Source: Panopea generosa
Lineage: Eukaryota > Mollusca > Bivalvia > Adapedonta > Hiatellidae
Direction: 5' to 3'
Assembly (NCBI GenBank): GCA_029582155.1
Contig: CM055896.1
Span: forward strand, 24,705,184-24,769,183
DNA: 64,000 bases
The translations under genes and the position numbers were made by a program. Below, in pieces: positions 46,683-60,600 of this stretch. Position 1 is the stretch's first letter; the number at the start of each line of letters is the position of its first letter. Under the pieces are notes generated by a model that saw nothing but the letters and a program-made list of their open reading frames with translations, was not told the origin of the DNA and searched no databases.

Positions 46683-49600
46683 ATGGCTATTGATATAAAA
46701 GTTTGCACCTTTAACGTGAATGGTGCAGGTGAATATAGGAAAAGACGTCAGATTTTCGAATGGTTAAAGCATAATAAATATGACATATGTTTTTTGCAAG
46801 AACTACATTATAAAGAAGAATTTATGGACAAATGGAAACAAGAATGGGGAAGCAATGCTTACTTTAGTGGCAATAGTTCAAACAGTACTGGTATAGGTAT
46901 CGTATTTAGTTCTAAGATAGTTTTCACTGTTTTAGAATACAAGGAAGTTATTTCTGGGCGAATGCAAGTTTTAAAAATTCACATTAATGAAATGGAAATA
47001 GTTTCAATTAATATTTACGGACCAAATAATGACAACACAGAATTTTTTTTAAGTTTAGAAGATATAATTAAACAATATGAGAATCAGACACTTATTATAG
47101 GGGGCGATTTCAATACCATAATTGATAATGAAAAAAGATAAGAAAAATGGACGAACAAACACTAACAAAAAAAATAGAGAAAAAATAAATGCTTTAATAA
47201 ATGAATATGATTTAAATGATATTTGGAGAGTTTTTAATACAAACTCGAATCATTATACATGGCATTCAAATCATAAACCGCCAATATTTTGTAGGCTTGA
47301 TTATTTTTTAATGTCATCAAACATAATAAACAAAACAACAAAATGTAAAATTTCCTCAGGAATCAGATCAGACCACTCACTAGTATATTTCACGTTTAGT
47401 CCTTTAAATGAACAAAGAGGTCTGGGTTATTTCAAAATCAATAATAGCATTCTTTTAGATAACAACTACCAAAAGAAAATCAGAGACAGTATTAAATATA
47501 TAGCTGAAATAAATAAAGAAGCAAATGCAAATACAAAATGGGAAATTATAAAAGGATCAATAAGAAACGAAACAATAAAATACTCCACTAAATTAAAGAA
47601 AGATAGTATTGAGATAGAAAATAATCTTACAAAAGAAATCGACAAATTGGAAATGGATTTATTAAATGATACAAACAATAACGAACTTTTAGAAAAAATA
47701 AATGAATGTAAACAAGAGTTATCAAACATTAATAAAAAACGAACAAATGGCATTTTAATCAGAGCAAAAGCAGAATGGATTGAAGGAGCAGAAAAAAATA
47801 CAAAGTACTTCTCAAATCTAGAAAAAAAGAATGCTGAAAATAAAAATATATCCAAGCTTATCAAGAACGACATAGAAATTACCAAAACACCAGAAATTTT
47901 ATCAGAAACAAAATCTTTTTATGAAAAGATTTATAAGAAAAATAAAAATGTAATAGATAGCAATGATTTTTTTAATAATGGGGATTTTAAAAAGTTAACA
48001 GATAATCAAAAATATACATATGAAGGAAAATTAACGTCATATGAATGCACTGCAGCCTTAAAAGAAATGAACAATAATAAAAGCCCGGGATCTGATGGAC
48101 TTACCACAGAGTTTTATAAAATATTTTGGAATGATATTAAATCATTTTTCTTAGACTCAATAAATTTATCATTTGAAACAAGTCATCTAACACAACTCCA
48201 AAAACAAGGGCTAATTTTCTCTTTTACCAAAGAAAGATAAAGAACTAACAAATCTAAACAACTGGAGACCTATTAAACTGTTGAATATTGACTATAAAAT
48301 AGCGACAAAAGCGATAGCTAATAGAATGAAAAATGTACTACCAACTATTATAAGTAATTGTCAAACAGGTTTCCTAAAAAATAGGTATATAGGAGAAAAT
48401 ATTCGTTTACTCTTTGATGTAATAGATTTTACTAATGAAACAAATATTCCGGCATGTCTGGTTTTTGCAGATTTTGAAAAAGCGTTTGATAGCTTAGATC
48501 ATGATTTTATGAAAAAAACTTTAGCAACTTTTAATTTTGGTAATTCTTTTATACAGTGGATAACATTATTCTATAATGATAGTCAAAGTTGTATTTATAA
48601 CAATGGACATATGTCGGAATTCTTCAAGATAAAAAGAGGTGTACGTCAAGGATGCCCACTTTCACCCTATTTATTTATCACGGCAATCGAAATTTTATCC
48701 TATATTATAAACAAAGATAAAGAAACAAAAGGTATTAAAATGGCAACAAATGAAATAAAAAACACTATGTTTGCAGACGACGCTACATTTATTACAGATG
48801 GGTCAAGAACATCAATGGAATCATTAATAAGAAATATTGAACATTTTGGCATATTATCTGGTCTAAAACTAAACAAGAAAAAAACTACTATATTGCGTTG
48901 TGGATCACTTAAAAAGACCGATTTCTCTTGTAATAAAGAAAAGAATTTTAACTGGACTTCTGATAAAGCTTCTACGTTAGGGATGGTTTTTACAAATAAC
49001 AAACACGATATTTTAAAAAATAACTTAATTCCAAAACTTGAACAATTTTATAAATGTATGAATAATTGGAAAAGGCATGATTTAACCCTTATTGGAAAAA
49101 TTTCAGTATTAAAAACATTTGCACTGGCAAAACTCATTTATCCCTTAACAATACTTGAATTTCCCCCAAAAGATATTATCAAAACAATTAAAGATACCAT
49201 GTTTAAATTTCTATGGGATGGGAAACCAGAGAAAATAAATAGAAAAATCATAATACAAGACTATTCAAAAGGAGGGTTAAAGATGATAGAAATAGATGCT
49301 TACATAAATTCTTTAAAAATGAAATGGATAAAAAGAATTTTAGATAAAGAAAATAAAGGACAATGAAAAGAAGTATACATAAAAGAATTGGAAGATTTAG
49401 GAGGGGAATTAGTCTTTAAAATGAATATAAAACATTCGGATGTTAAAAACATGCATATTAAATCTAATTTTTTGCGAGAAATATTACAATCATGGACAAA
49501 ATTAAATTATTCGGAAATTGATCACAAAACTGAAACTATTTCAAAACAGATAATATGGAATAATTCCTGCATTAAAAATCATGAGAAAATGTTGTTTTAT

Positions 49601-50458
49601 AAAAATTGGTTTGATAAAGGTGTAACATTTATAGAACACATTTATGACTATAGAAAAAAATCTTTTCTATCGTTTCATGATTTTAAATTGTATTTCAATA
49701 TTGAAAATACTGACTTCTTTAAATATCACATTCTAATTAATAGTTTACCTGCGCAGTGGAAAAATAAACTTAAGGATGAAAATATAAATGCAAATAATAA
49801 TCCACAATATCTCATAAATACAATTAATGACAATAAAACAAAAAATAACATTTTGTATTCGAAGCAAATTCAAAAAGAAGGGATAAGTATAGAAATAAAA
49901 CCTCAGAAAAATTGGGAAACTATATTCTCCGAAATAAATTGGAAGAAAACGTATAATATAGCAATAAATTGCACAATTGATACACAGTTAAGGTATTTTC
50001 AGTATAAATATTTAATGAAAATTCAACCTTCAAACCGTTTCTTATTAAAATGTAAAATAATAAATTCTAGTTTATGTGATTTTTGTAATATGCACGAAGA
50101 AACAATTATTCATTTATTTTGGGAATGTCCAGTAAGTGGAAACTTCTGGAATAGAATTGAAAATCTTTTGAGAGCAAAAGGCCTTCCGTTAACTCTGGAT
50201 TACAAAAGCGTTTCGCTTGGTATCACAAAACTAAAAAAAAAAGATTATAAAATTGTTAACTTTATATTAATTATAGCAAAATATTTCATATTCTCTAATA
50301 AATATAACAAAACTATCCCAAACTACAAATGCTTTTTACAATATCTACAAAAAAGAATAGAGATAGAAAAAATCATAGCTCTTAAAAAGGATAAATTAGA
50401 TGTCCACAACGAAAAATGGAAAGATTTTGATAATTCTGAATCCATTTTTGTCCATTGA
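46683..50458 (+). pseudogene. LINE ORF2: endonuclease / reverse transcriptase, three small lesions
   Basis: About 1,250 codons in four open segments: 46683-47141, 47122-48240, 48281-49366 and 49388-50458. Endonuclease motifs in order: TFNVNG, FLQELH, INIYGPNN, IIGGDFNT, RLDYFLM, SGIRSDHS. Linker motif: GAEKNTKYFSNLEKKN. Reverse transcriptase motifs: KSPGSDGLT, LVFADFEKAFDSLD, RGVRQGCPLSPYLF and the catalytic FADD (TMFADDATF). The C-terminal finger is C-x2-C-x8-H-x4-C (CDFCNMHEETIIHLFWEC). Lesions: one extra base in the A run at about 47129-47134, one extra base in a T run near 48226, and a TGA at 49364-49366. The catalytic Asp pair and the endonuclease residues are retained. Confidence 0.93.
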
Positions 50459-50760
50459 CCCACTGTATTATTGGTTCATAGACAAAAGGAAAAAAAAATA
50501 TACACAACAGCGCATGTATTCAAATAGTAGGATAGATTCTGTCTCTAATTCTTTTTTTTTTCTTCTTTTCCTTTCTATCCTCCTTTCATTCTATATTTAC
50601 ACTCATCTCTATGATCAAAAACTTTTTTTGGGATGCATAAATGTATTATAAACATGTATTATATTATTCTGTCACTTAGATATCATTTGATCATTTATTG
50701 AATGTATGTATTATGTTTGTGTATTGTAAAAAAAAATAAACTTAATTAAAAAAAAAAAAA
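50459..50760 (+). other. LINE 3' untranslated region and A tail
   Basis: Pyrimidine-rich tracts (TTTTTTTTTCTTCTTTTCC near 50551), then AAAAAAAAATAAACTTAATT and a terminal run of 12 A before the target duplication. The A tail fits target-primed reverse transcription. Confidence 0.8.
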
Positions 50761-50998
50761 GAAGATTTTTTAAAGTTTTGCAATATTTTTAGTAATGGCG
50801 GCCATCTTGAATTTCAGATTGAAAATAAAAAAAAATGTTCTGTATAGTCTCCTATGCAATAGAAACACCCATGTGAAGTTTCAGTTCAATTGGCCTAGTG
50901 GTTTCAGAGAAAGTACTGCTAACAGACGACAGACGACGGACGACAGAAAACGCGCCATCGCATAAGCACTTCTGGCCTTTGGCCAGTAGAGCTAAAAA
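50761..50998 (+). mobile_element. Rep-H copy H, right part
   Basis: Resumes exactly at the duplicated target GAAGATTTTTTAA, continues through GGCGGCCATCTTGAATTTC, the GACAGACGACAGACGACGGA simple repeat and the CTGGCCTTTGGCCAG hairpin to TAGAGCTAAAAAA. Together with 41308-42787 this restores a Rep-H copy of about 1.7 kb. Confidence 0.85.
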
Positions 50999-51651
50999 AT
51001 AGCGGTATAATAATTGATGAATTGATCGAAAATCTCAACTAAATTGCTAAGTGTTTGATAGTTTGTTAAGTTTTTCCAAACTGTGACCATGTGCATATTG
51101 ATAATTCAGACTGACATGATAACAACTTCTTATTGTTATAAACAACATCGCTTTTAATTAATTTATGCAGATAAACAATGTCTATCGTATTTATCACACA
51201 CTGGCATGTGTTCATTTACGGTACTTCGACCAGATAAAACATTGCCAAAAAGTGTAGCGCAGTGCACCTTGGGATATTTATAACGCAGTTCCATGTATAT
51301 CGCGGTTTCATTCCGTGGATCCCAGCAATTATTCTTACAAAAAATTTGTTTTCCGCAAGCTGTTATTATCATTGTTAACTTTTTAATATCAAAGCAAATC
51401 AAATCACAAAAATATCACAAATAACCATTTCGCAGAATTAAATTTTTTGAATCATTGAATTCCGTACTAGTGTGTTCAAAATACATATAGCGCACAGGGG
51501 TTAATTTCAAGAAGGACTTAGCATATCGGACAACAACAAATTTCGTGTAACCATGTTTCATGCCAATGCAAAATCACTGTACGAGGTATTGGTTGGAAAT
51601 ATAAAATCTTGATAAAAATCATGAACGTATAAACATTTTTTTTGAATGCGG
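50999..51651. other. Unique DNA between LINE/Rep-H and the 67-bp satellite
   Basis: A minus-strand frame at 51163-51402 (79 codons, five Cys, MICFDIKKLTMIITACGKQI at its start) is not repeat-derived. It has no recognisable family, no signal peptide and no splice context. I leave it uncalled. Confidence 0.35.
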
Positions 51652-54600
51652 TTAACACCAACACATTACAAATAATATAAAGCAACCAGTTTGGTTGATG
51701 GACGAAGCCTCCAACTCCAGAACACCAACACATTACAGATAATATATGACAACCATTTTTGTTCACGGACGAGACCTCCAACTTCAGAGCACCAACACAT
51801 TACAGATTATATATGACAACCAGTTTTGTTGATGGACGCGACCTCTAACTCCAGAACACCCACACATTACAGAATATATATGGCAACCAGTTTTGTTGAC
51901 GGACAAGACCTACAACTCCAGAACACCTGAACAAATTACAGATTATATATGGCAACCAGTTTTGTTGATGGACGTGACCTACAACTCCATAACACCAACA
52001 CATTAAAGATCATATATGGCAACCAGTTCTATTGATGTACAAGACCACAAAGTCCAGAACACCAACACATTACAGATTATATATGACAACCAGTTTTGTT
52101 GATGGATGCGTCCTCCAACTCCAGAACACCAACACATTACAGATTATATATAGAACCAGTTTTGTTGATGGACAAGACTTTTAAGTCCAGAACACAAACA
52201 AATTACAGATTATATATGACAACCAGTTTTGTTGATGGAAGAGACCTACAAATCCAGAACACCAACACATTACAGATTATATATGGCAACCAGTTTTGTT
52301 GATGGACAAGACTTTCAAGTCCAGAACACAAACACATTACAGATTATATACGACAACCAGTTTTGTTGATGGATGCATCCTCCAACTCCAGAACACCAAC
52401 ACATTACAGATTATATATGACAACCAGTTTGGTTGATGGACGAGACCTCCAAATCCAGAACACGAACACATTACAGATTTTATATGGCAACCAGTTTTAT
52501 TGATGAACGCATCCTCCTACTCCAGAACACCAACACTTTACAGATCATATATGACAACCAGTTTTGTTGATGGATGCGTCCTTCAACTACAGAACACCAA
52601 CACATTACAGATTATATATGACAACCAGTTTTGTTGATGGACGCGACCTCCAACTCCAGAACACCAACACTTTAGAAATCATATATGACAACCAGTTTTG
52701 TTGCTGGAAGCGACCTCAAACTCCAGAACACCAACACATTACATATTATATATGACAACCAGTTTTGTTGATGGACGAGACCTACAACTCCAGAACACCA
52801 ACACATTACAGATTTTATATGGCAACCAGTTTTGATGATGGAAGCGACCTCAAAATCCAGAACACCAACACTTTACAGATCATATATGACAACCAGTTTT
52901 GTTGCTGGAAGCGACCTCAAACTCCAGAAAACCAACACATTACAGATTATATATGACAACCAGTTTTGTTGATGGACGAGACCTACAGCTCCAGAACACC
53001 AACACATTACAGATTTTATATGGCAACCAGTTTTGTTGATGGACGCGACCTCCAACTCCAGAACACCAACACATTACAGATTATAAATGGCAACCAGTTT
53101 GGTTGATGGACATGACTTCCAACTCCAGAACACCAACACATTAAAGATAATATATGACAACCAGTTTTGTTGATGGACGCGACCTCCAACTCCAAACACC
53201 AACACATTACAGATCATATATGACAACCAGTTTTGTTGATGGACGCGACCTACAACTCCAGAACACCAACACATTACAGATAATATATGACAACCAGTTT
53301 TGTTGATGGATGCGTCCTCCAATTCCAGAACACCAACACATTACAGATTATATATGGCAACCAGTTTTGTTGATAGACGCGACCTCCAACTCCAGAACAC
53401 CAACACATTACAGATAATATATGACAACCAGTTTTGTTGATGGATGCGTCCTCCAACTCCAGAACACAAACACATTACAGATTATATATGGCAACCAGTT
53501 TTGTTGATGGACGAGACCTTCAATTCCAGAACACCAACACATTACAGATTATATATGACAACCAGTTTTGTTGATGGACGCGACCTCCAACTCCAGAACA
53601 CCAACACATTACAGATCATATATGACAACCAGTTTTGTTGATGGACGCGACCTCCAACTCCAGAACACCAACACATTACGGATAATATATGACAACCAGT
53701 TTTGTTGATGGATGCGTCCTCCAACTCCAGAACACCAACACATTACAGATTATATATGACAACCAGTTTTGCTGATGGACGCGAACTCCAACTCCAGAAC
53801 ACCAACACATTACAGATAATATATGACAACCAGTTTTATTGATGGATGCGTCCTCCAACTCCAGAACACCAACACATTACAGATGATATATGACAACCAG
53901 TTTTGTTGATGGACGCGACCTCCAACTCCAGAACACCAACACATTACAGATCATATATGACAACCAGTTTTGTTGATGGAAGCGACCTCCAACTCCAGAA
54001 CACCAACACATTACAGATAATATATGACAACCAGTTTTGTTGATGGACGCGACCTCCAACTCCAGAAAACGAACACATTACAGATCATATATGACAACCA
54101 GTTTTGTTGATGGACACGACCTCCAACTCCAGAACACCAACACATTACAGATAATATATGACAACCAGTTTTGTTGATGAATGCGTCCTCCAACTCCAGA
54201 ACACCAACACATTACAGATAATATATGACAACCAGTTTTGTTGATGGAATCGACCTCCAACTCCAAAACACCAACACATTACAGATAATATATGACAACC
54301 AGTTTTGTTGATGGACGAGACCTTCAACTCCAGAACACCAACACATTACAGATTATATATGACAACCAGTTTTGTTGATGGACTAGACCTCCAACTCCAG
54401 AACACCAACACATTACAGATTATATATCGCAACCAGTTTTGTTGATGGACGCGACCTCCAACTCCAGAACACGAACACATTACAGATAATATATGACAAC
54501 CAGTTTTGTCGATGGACACGACCTCCAACTCCAGAACACGAACACATTACAGATTATATATGGCAACCAGTTTTGTTGATGGACGCGACCTCCAACTCCA

Positions 54601-57600
54601 GAACACCAACAGATTACAGATAATATATGGCAACCAGTTTTGTTGATGGACGCGACTTCCAACTCCAGACAACCAACACATTACAGATCATATATAGCGA
54701 CCAGTTTTGTTGATGGACGAGACCTCCAACTCCAGAACACTTGAACTCATTACAGATTATATATGGCAACCAGTTTTGTTGATGGACGAGACCTCCAACT
54801 CCAGAACACCAACACATTACAGATTATATATGGCAACCAGTTTTGTTGATGGACGTGACCTACAACTCCAGAACACCTGAACACAGTACAGATCATATAT
54901 GGCAACCAGTTTTGTTGATGGATGCGACCTACAACTCCAGAACACCAACCGTTACAGATTATATATGACAACCCGTTTCGTTGATGGAAGTGACCTACAA
55001 CTCCAGAACACCTGAACACATTACAGATCATATATGGCAACCAGTTTTGTTGATGGACGCGACCTACAACTCCAGAACACCAACACATTACAGATTATAT
55101 ATGGCAACCAGTTTTGTTGATGGACGTGACCTACAACTCCAGAACACCTGAACACATTACAGATCATATATGGCAACCAGTTTTGTTGATGGATGTGTCC
55201 TCCAACTCCAGAACATCAACACATTACAGATCATATATGACAACCACTTTTATTGATGGACGAGACCTCCAACTCCAGAACACCAACACATTACAGATTA
55301 TATATGACAACCAGTTTTGTTGATGGACGTGACATACAACTCCAGAACACCAACACATTACAGATTATATATGACAACCAGTTTTGTTGATGGATGCGTC
55401 CTCCAACTCCAAAACACCAACACATTACAGATCATATACGACAACCAGTTTTGTTGATGGATGCGTCCTCCAACTCCAAAACACCAACACATTACAGATC
55501 ATATATGACAACCAGTTTTGTTGATGGATGCGTCCTCCAACTCCAGAACATCAACACATTACAGATTATATATGACAACCAGTTTTATTGATGGATGCGT
55601 CCTCCAACTCCAGAACACCAATACATTACAGATCATATATGACAACCAATTTTGTTGATGGATGCCTCCTCCAACTCCAGAACATCAACACATTACAGAT
55701 TATATATTACAACCAGTTTTATTGATGGATGCGACCTCCAACTCCAGAACACCAACACATTACAGATCGTATATGACAACCAGTTTTGTTGATGGCTGCC
55801 ACCTCCAACTCCAGAACACCAACACATTACAGATTATATATGACAACCAGTTTTGTTGATGGATGAGTCATACAACTCCATAACACCAACACATTACAGA
55901 TAATATATGTCAACCAGTTTTGTTGATAGACGCGACCTCCAACTCCAGAACACCAACACATTACAGATTATATATGACAACCAGTTTTGTTGATGGACGA
56001 GACCTACAACTCCAGAACACCAACACATTACAGATGTTATATGGCAACCAGTTTTGTTGATGGATGCGACCTCCAACTCCAGAACACCAACAAATTACAG
56101 ATTATATATGGAAACCAGTTTGGTTGATGGACACGACCTCCAACTCCAGAACACCAACACATTAAAGATAATATATGACAACCATTTTTGTTGACGGACG
56201 GGACCTCCAACTCCAAACACCAACACATTACAGATCATATATGACAACCAGTTTTGTTGATGGACGCGACCTCCAACTCCAGAACACCAACACATTACAG
56301 ATAATATATGACAACCAGTTTTGTTGATGGAAGAGTCCTCCAACTCCAGAACACCAACACATTACAGAATATATATGACAACCAATTTTGTTGATGGATG
56401 CGACCTCCAACTCCAGAACACCAACACATTACAGATAATATATGACAACCAGTTTTGTTGATGGATGCGTCCTCCAACTCCAGAACACCAACACATTACA
56501 GATTATATATGACAACCAGTCTTGTTGATGGACGTGACCTCCAACTCCAAGACACCAACACATTAGAGATCATATATGACAACCAGTTTTGTTGATGGAC
56601 GCGACCTCCAACTCCAGAACACCAACATATTACAGATCATATAAAACAACCAGTTTTGTTGATGGACGCGACCTCCAACTCCAGAACACCAACACATTAC
56701 AGATAATATATGACAACCAGTTTTGTTGATGGACGCGACCTCCAACTCCAGAACACCAACACATTACAGATCATATATCACAACCAGTTTTGTTGATGGA
56801 CGCGACCTCCAACTCCAGAACACCAACACATTACAGATAATATATGACAACCAGTTTTGTTGATGGATGCATCCTCCAACTCCAGAACACCAACACATTA
56901 CAGATTATATATGACAACCAGTTTTGTTCAGGGACGCGACCTCCAACTCCAGAACACCAACACATTACAGATCATATATGACAACCAGTTTTGTTGATGG
57001 ACGCGACCTCCAACTCCAGAACACCAACACATTACAGATCATATATGACAACCAGTTTTGTTGAATGACGCGACCTCCAACTCCAGAACACCAACACATT
57101 ACAGATAATATATGACAACCAGTTTTGTTGATGGACGCGACCTCCAACTCCAGAACACGAACACATTACAGATTATATATGGCAACCAGTTTTGTTGATG
57201 GACGCGACCTCCAACTCCAGAACACCAACATATTACAGATCATATATGACAACCAATTTTGTTAATGGACGCGACCTCCAACTCCAGAACACCAACACAT
57301 TACAGATAATATATGACAACCAGTTTTGTTGATGAATGCGTCCTCCAACTCCAGAACACCAACACATTACAGATAATATATGACAACCAGTTTTGTTGAT
57401 GGACTCGACCTCCAACTCCAGAACACCAACACATTACAGATAATAAATGACAACCAGTTTTGTTGATGGACGAGACCTTCAACTCCAGAACACCAACACA
57501 TTACAGATTATATATGACAACCAATTTTGTTGATGGACAAGACCTCCAACTCCAGAACACCAACACATTACAGATTATATATGGCAACTAGTTTTGTTGA

Positions 57601-60600
57601 TGGACGCGACCTCCAACTCCAGAACACCAACACATTACAGATAATATATGACAACCAGTTTTGTTGATGGACACGACCTCCAACTCCAGAACACGAACAC
57701 ATTACAGATTATATATGGCAACCAGTTTTGTTGATGGACGCGACCTCCAACTCCAGAACACCAACAGATTACAGATAATATATGGCAACCAGTTTTGTTG
57801 ATGGACGCGACTTCCAACTCCAGACAACCAACACATTACAGATCATATATAGCGACCAGTTTTGTTGATGGACGAGACCTCCAACTCCAGAACACTTGAA
57901 CTCATTACAGATTATATATGGCAACCAGTTTTGTTGATGGACGAGACCTCCAACTACAGAACACCAACACATTACAGATTATATATGGCAACCAGTTTTG
58001 TTGATGGACGTGACCTACAACTCCAGAACACCTGAACACATTACAGATCATATATGGCAACCAGTTTTGTTGATGGATGCGACCTACAACTCCAGAACAC
58101 CAACCGTTACAGATTATATATGACAACCCGTTTCGTTGATGGAAGTGACCTACAACTCCAGAACACCTGAACACATTACAGATCATATATGGCAACCAGT
58201 TTTGTTGATGGACGCGACCTACAACTCCAAAACACCAACACATTACAGAATGTATATGGCAACCAGTTTTGTTGATGGACGTGACCTACAACTCCAGAAC
58301 ACCTGAACACATTACAGATCATATATGACAACCAGTTTTGTTGATGGATGTGTCCTCCAACTTCAGAACATCAACACATTACAGATCATATATGACAACC
58401 ACTTTTATTGATGGACGAGACCTCCAACTCCAGAACACCAACACATTACAGATTATATATGACAACCAGTTTTGTTGATGGACGTGACATACAACTCCAG
58501 AACACCAACACATTACAGATTATATATGACAACCAGTTTTGATGATGGATGCGTCCTCCAACTCCAAAACACCAACACATTACAGATCATATATGACAAC
58601 CAGTTTTGATGATGGATGCGTCCTCCAACTCCAAAACACCAACACATTACAGATCATATATGACAACCAGTTTTGTTGATGGATGCGTCCTCCAACTCCA
58701 AAACACCAACACATTACAGATCATATATGACAACCAGTTTTGTTGATGGATGCGTCCTCCAACTCCAGAACATCAACACATTACAGATTATATATGACAA
58801 CCAGTTTTATTGATGGATGCGTCCTCCAACTCCAGAGCACCAATACATTACAGATCATATATGACAACCAATTTTGTTGATGGATGCCTCCTCCAACTCC
58901 AGAACATCAACACATTACAGAATATATATTACAACCAGTTTTATTGATGGATGCGACCTCCAACTCCAGAACACCAACACATTACAGATCGTATATGACA
59001 ACCAGTTTTGTTGATGGCTGCCACCTCCAACTCCAGAACACCAACACATTACAGATTATATATGACAACCAGTTTTGTTGATGGATGAGTCATACAACTC
59101 CATAACACCAACACATTACAGATAATATATGTCAACCAGTTTTGTTGATAGACGCGACCTCCAACTCCAGAACACCAACACATTACAGATAATATATGAC
59201 AACCAGTTTTGTTGATGGACGCGACCTCCAACTCCAGAACACCAACACATTACAGATTATATAAGACAACCAGTTTTGTTGATGGACGAGACCTACAACT
59301 CCAGAACACCAACACATTACAGATTTTATATGGCAACCAGTTTTGTTGATGGATGCGACCTCCAACTCCAGAACACCAACACATTACAGATTATATATGG
59401 AAACCAGTTTGGTTGATGGACACGACCTCCAACTCCAGAACACCAACACATTAAAGATAATATATGACAACCATTTTTGTTGACGGACGGGACCTCCAAC
59501 TCCAAACACCAACACATTACAGATTATATATGACAACCAATTTTGTTGATGGACAAGACCTCCAACTCCAGAACACCAACACATTACAGATTATATATGG
59601 CAACTAGTTTTGTTGATGGACGCGACCTCCAACTCCAGAACACCAACACATTACAGATAATATATGACAACCAGTTTTGTTGATGGACACGACCTCCAAC
59701 TCCAGAACACGAACACATTACAGATTATATATGGCAACCAGTTTTGTTGATGGACGCGACCTCCAACTCCAGAACACCAACAGATTACAGATAATATATG
59801 GCAACCAGTTTTGTTGATGGACGCGACTTCCAACTCCAGACAACCAACACATTACAGATCATATATAGCGACCAGTTTTGTTGATGGACGAGACCTCCAA
59901 CTCCAGAACACTTGAACTCATTACAGATTATATATGGCAACCAGTTTTGTTGATGGACGAGACCTCCAACTACAGAACACCAACACATTACAGATTATAT
60001 ATGGCAACCAGTTTTGTTGATGGACGTGACCTACAACTCCAGAACACCTAAACACATTACAGATCATATATGGCAACCAGTTTTGTTGATGGATGCGACC
60101 TACAACTCCAGAACACCAACCGTTACAGATTATATATGACAACCCGTTTCGTTGATGGAAGTGACCTACAACTCCAGAACACCTGAACACATTACAGATC
60201 ATATATGGCAACCAGTTTTGTTGATGGACGCGACCTACAACTCCAGAACACCAACACATTACAGAATGTATATGGCAACCAGTTTTGTTGATGGACGTGA
60301 CCTACAACTCCAGAACACCTGAACACATTACAGATCATATATGACAACCAGTTTTGTTGATGGATGTGTCCTCCAACTCCAGAACATCAACACATTACAG
60401 ATCATATATGACAACCACTTTTATTGATGGACGAGACCTCCAACTCCAGAACACCAACACATTACAGATTATATATGACAACCAGTTTTGTTGATGGACG
60501 TGACATACAACTCCAGAACACCAACACATTACAGATTATATATGACAACCAGTTTTGATGATGGATGCGTCCTCCAACTCCAAAACACCAACACATTACA

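Larger units (their letters stand above)
42788..50760 (+). mobile_element. L1/Tx1-type LINE, about 8.0 kb, nearly complete
   Basis: The element lies between two copies of its target sequence: GAAGATTTTTTAAGTTTT at 42770-42787 and the same with one extra A at 50761-50779. Order: 364-bp 5' region, ORF1 (43152-44172), an unusually long 2.5-kb inter-ORF region, ORF2 (46683-50458), 3' region and a terminal A run at 50749-50760. It is in the + orientation. Both ORFs carry only small lesions. The ORF1 type (coiled coil plus RRM-like domain) and the ORF2 type (apurinic endonuclease, reverse transcriptase, CCHC-like finger) place it in the L1/Tx1 group. This copy cannot make intact proteins as sequenced. 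Confidence 0.92.

Noticed and set aside
47466-47885. 139-codon minus-strand hydrophobic frame
   Set aside because: It is the antisense shadow of LINE ORF2, where A-rich Lys/Asn/Ile codons give Phe/Ile/Leu/Ser on the other strand.
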